Below the pieces are notes generated by a model that saw only the letters and a program-made list of their open reading frames with translations, was not told the origin of the DNA and did no database searches. Position numbers and translations under genes: made by a program. From NCBI RefSeq assembly GCF_014650455.1, contig NZ_BMUZ01000005.1:310001-374000 (forward strand): DNA of 64,000 bases. The letters run 5' to 3'. Each line of letters opens with the position of its first letter. The stretch's first letter is position 1. Of this stretch, positions 62,167 through 64,000 are shown one piece after another. This DNA is from Streptomyces xanthochromogenes (GTDB lineage Bacteria; Actinomycetota; Actinomycetes; Streptomycetales; Streptomycetaceae).

Positions 62167-62859
62167 TCAGCGCTTGGCGACGAAGACGTGCGAGGCGACG
62201 TCCGCCCCGAGCTCGGCGGCCTCGCCACTGCTGCCCACCAGAACCCCGCCGGGCGACTGCGTCACGCTCACCACGGCGCCGGGCTGCACGCCCGCCCGTC
62301 GCAACGTGTACATCAGCTGGGCGTCCGTCTGGATCGGCTCGCCGATCCGGCGCACGATCACGGTCTTGCCCTCGGGGCCCGGGTCGAGCTCACCGAGGCT
62401 GATGATGCCGTCCTCCAGGAAGGCATCCGCCTCGGCCTTCTCGCCGAGCTCCTCAAGGCCCGGGATCGGGTTGCCGTACGGCGACTCGGTCGGGTGGCGC
62501 AGGAGCTCCAGGACGCGGCGCTCCACCGCCTCGCTCATGACGTGCTCCCACCGGCAGGCCTCCGCGTGCACCTGCTCCCACTCCAGGCCGATCACGTCGA
62601 CGAGCAGGCACTCGGCGAGCCGGTGCTTGCGCATGACGCGCGTCGCCAGGCGGCGGCCCTCGTCGGTCAGCTCCAGATGGCGGTCGCCCGCCACCTGGAC
62701 CAGGCCGTCGCGCTCCATGCGTGCGACCGTCTGGCTCACCGTCGGGCCGCTCTGGTCCAGGCGCTCGGCGATGCGGGCCCGCATGGGGACCACACCCTCC
62801 TCTTCGAGCTCGAGGATGGTGCGGAGATACATCTCCGTGGTGTCGATCAGTCCGGACAT
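62167..62859 (-). CDS. desR: DtxR/IdeR-family metal-dependent repressor
   Basis: 230 residues. An N-terminal winged helix (DTTEMYLRTILELEEEGVVPMRARIAERLDQSGPTVSQTVARMERDGLV), a dimerisation/metal domain (HRLAECLLVDVIGLEWEQVHAEACRWEHVMSEAVERRVL, with Cys102-type and His/Glu metal ligands) and a C-terminal SH3-like domain. Binds iron-box DNA with Fe2+ to repress siderophore genes. The symbol follows the S. coelicolor desR position next to a SIS-domain gene (recalled SCO4394/SCO4393). ATG 62859 has GAGGGG upstream. Confidence 0.93.
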   Translation of the reverse strand: MSGLIDTTEMYLRTILELEEEGVVPMRARIAERLDQSGPTVSQTVARMERDGLVQVAGDRHLELTDEGRRLATRVMRKHRLAECLLVDVIGLEWEQVHAEACRWEHVMSEAVERRVLELLRHPTESPYGNPIPGLEELGEKAEADAFLEDGIISLGELDPGPEGKTVIVRRIGEPIQTDAQLMYTLRRAGVQPGAVVSVTQSPGGVLVGSSGEAAELGADVASHVFVAKR

Positions 62860-62987
62860 ACGTGCCCCTCGATGCTGTGACATAAAACGTCGTACCGCTG
62901 GCCCTGAATCCAATTCTGACGCATAGCACTGACAACCGTGCCGCGACGGCCGTCCCCCATCTTGACCGGATGCCCGCGCGCCCCGTA

Positions 62988-63010
62988 TTGACAGGGGAAA
63001 GGTCCAGACC
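62988..63010 (+). promoter_or_regulatory. -35 element and dre-like palindrome before the SIS-domain gene
   Basis: A perfect TTGACA (62988-62993) is followed at 63001-63010 by GGTCCAGACC, matching the DasR core GGTCTAGACC at 9 of 10. The palindrome falls in the -35/-10 spacer, a natural repressor position. The -10 is not clear. Confidence 0.5.
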
Positions 63011-63062
63011 GCACCGTGATCGGCGCACGGTCGTTACCCCACCCCGGAAAGGGTCCTCGGCG

Positions 63063-63818
63063 ATGAGCGAGAGCAAGCTGGCCGGTCGGTTCTTCGACGC
63101 CGCGATCGGACTCCTGGGGCGGGTGCGGGACGAGGAGTCGCTGAACGTCGCGGCCGCCGGGACCCTGATCGCCGACACCGTGGAGGCGGGCGGCCGGCTC
63201 TTCGCCTTCGGCGCCGGGCACTCCTCCCTGGCCGCCCAGGACGTGGTCTACCGGGCGGGCGGGTTCGCCCTGATGAATCTGCTCGCGGTGCCCGGGGTGG
63301 TCGGCGTCGACGTCATGCCCGCCACGCTCGGCTCCGCCCTGGAGCGGGTCGACGGACTCGCGGGCGCGGTCCTCGACTCCAGCCCCGCCAAGGCCGGTGA
63401 CGTCCTCGTGATCATCTCGCTCTCCGGGCGCAACGCGCTGCCGGTGGAGATGGCCATGAACGCGCGGGCCCTCGGGCTCAAGGTCATCGGGGTCACCTCG
63501 GTGGCGTACGCCGAGGGCACCAGGTCCCGGCACGTCTCGGGGACCTTCCTGCGCGACCACTGCGACATCGTGCTCGACAGCAAGATCGCGGTGGGCGACG
63601 CCGAGCTGACCCACGACGGCATCGAGGCCCCCTTCGCGCCCGCCTCCACGGTGGTCACCAGCGCGTTGATGCAGGCCACGATGGCCGCGGCCGCCGAGTC
63701 CCTGGTCGCCCGGGGGATCGAGCCGCCGCTCCTTCGTTCGGGGAACGTCGACGGGGGCCACGAGTGGAACGGGCGGGTCATGGCGGAGTACGGCGACCGC
63801 ATCTTCTTCCGGCACTGA
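63063..63818 (+). CDS. SIS-domain sugar isomerase/binding protein
   Basis: 251 residues of SIS fold (GRLFAFGAGHSSLAAQDVVYRAGG; DVLVIISLSGRNALPVEMAMNARALGLKVIGVTSVAY; PASTVVTSALMQATMAAAAESL). The sugar-phosphate-binding loop is SLSGRN. Family includes amino-sugar-6-phosphate isomerases and MurQ-like etherases. ATG 63063 has GGAAAGG upstream. A dre-like site in the promoter fits a role in amino-sugar metabolism. Divergent from desR. Confidence 0.92.
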   Translation: MSESKLAGRFFDAAIGLLGRVRDEESLNVAAAGTLIADTVEAGGRLFAFGAGHSSLAAQDVVYRAGGFALMNLLAVPGVVGVDVMPATLGSALERVDGLAGAVLDSSPAKAGDVLVIISLSGRNALPVEMAMNARALGLKVIGVTSVAYAEGTRSRHVSGTFLRDHCDIVLDSKIAVGDAELTHDGIEAPFAPASTVVTSALMQATMAAAAESLVARGIEPPLLRSGNVDGGHEWNGRVMAEYGDRIFFRH

Positions 63819-63824
63819 GCCCCG

Positions 63825-63945
63825 GGCCCTCCTGGGGGCTCCGCCCCCAGACCCCCGTTCGCGCCTGAACGGGGCTCGTCCTCAACCGCCGGACGGGCTG
63901 AAGGTGCCCCCGCACCGAGGCTTTCAGGGGCGCGGGGCTGTGACA
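63825..63945. repeat. dispersed Streptomyces intergenic repeat, inverted relative to 38591-38925
   Basis: GGGGCTCCGCCCCCAG, CGCCTGAACGGGGCTCGTCC, TCAACCGCCGGACGGGCTGA and CAGGGGCGCGGGG. Its reverse complement matches the GAGGACGAGC...GCGAACGGGG...GGAGCCCC and TTCAGCCCGTCCG modules at 38700-38920. Confidence 0.75.
63832..63850. terminator. hairpin after the SIS-domain gene
   Basis: CTGGGGGC-TCC-GCCCCCAG, an 8-bp stem 13 bp after the stop. It forms the first part of the dispersed repeat below. Confidence 0.65.
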
Positions 63946-64000
63946 TCGCGCGGCTTCCGCCGCGGTGGGCACGACCGGGGCTTCCGATTCCCCTACAGGG

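Overview
The window is high-GC actinobacterial chromosome, almost certainly Streptomyces. The signs are third-codon G/C bias on every real gene, afsK, afsR and afsS homologues, a DesR/DtxR-type repressor, an NsdA-like regulator, and a single rare TTA codon. From memory, the anchors (afsR-afsS, afsK with the kbpA-like gene, purU with its SCO4402-like neighbour, desR with a SIS-domain gene) match the S. coelicolor SCO4393-SCO4426 interval in reverse order. This was not checked by alignment.

Layout. 1-2,000: a partial DUF1023 alpha/beta hydrolase and its coupled partner. 2,091-12,060: an amidohydrolase, then afsR and afsS, then a FadD3-like CoA ligase divergent from an Ltp2-like aldolase/DUF35/crotonase operon and a maleate-isomerase-like gene. 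12,100-19,300: housekeeping and accessory genes ending in afsK and a VOC-fold gene in the kbpA position. 19,745-46,994: a TetR regulator followed by a scattered catabolic set of four acyl-CoA dehydrogenases, an F420-type reductase, a second Ltp-like protein with DUF35 and DoxX partners, an ADP-forming-type CoA ligase, a PaaG-like crotonase, an HsaB-like flavin reductase, a zinc alcohol dehydrogenase, an SDR, a cyclase-family hydrolase, a second amidohydrolase and a second AMP-forming ligase. Transporters, a GlxA-type regulator and secreted proteins are interspersed. 47,000-64,000: ordinary core genes (PI-PLC, EF-hand protein, STAS protein, ECF sigma with anti-sigma, purU, NsdA-like regulator, ABC exporter, alpha/beta hydrolase, desR, SIS-domain isomerase).

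The main discovery is that the catabolic genes, spread over about 42 kb and at least eight transcription units, share a 15-bp palindrome, CTGAC-N5-GTCAG. There are eleven good copies, and a twelfth weaker copy overlaps the start of the TetR gene. This defines a coherent regulon whose enzymes resemble steroid-catabolic families (FadD3, Ltp2/ChsH2-DUF35, heteromeric FadE pairs, HsaB). The ring-opening genes of classical cholesterol catabolism (kstD, hsaACD, ipdAB) are not seen, so the substrate is unknown. The regulon is interwoven with the AfsK-AfsR-AfsS cascade that controls secondary metabolism.

Other signals include an 11-bp SARP-type direct repeat before afsS, a cluster of DnaA-box-like sequences upstream of the TetR gene, a near-perfect LexA box before an alpha/beta hydrolase, dre-like palindromes, an MFS gene reduced to its two ends, and several repeat families. 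No tRNA, rRNA, CRISPR array, insertion sequence or prophage was recognised. All calls rest on reading the sequence and on remembered family features. No database search was run.
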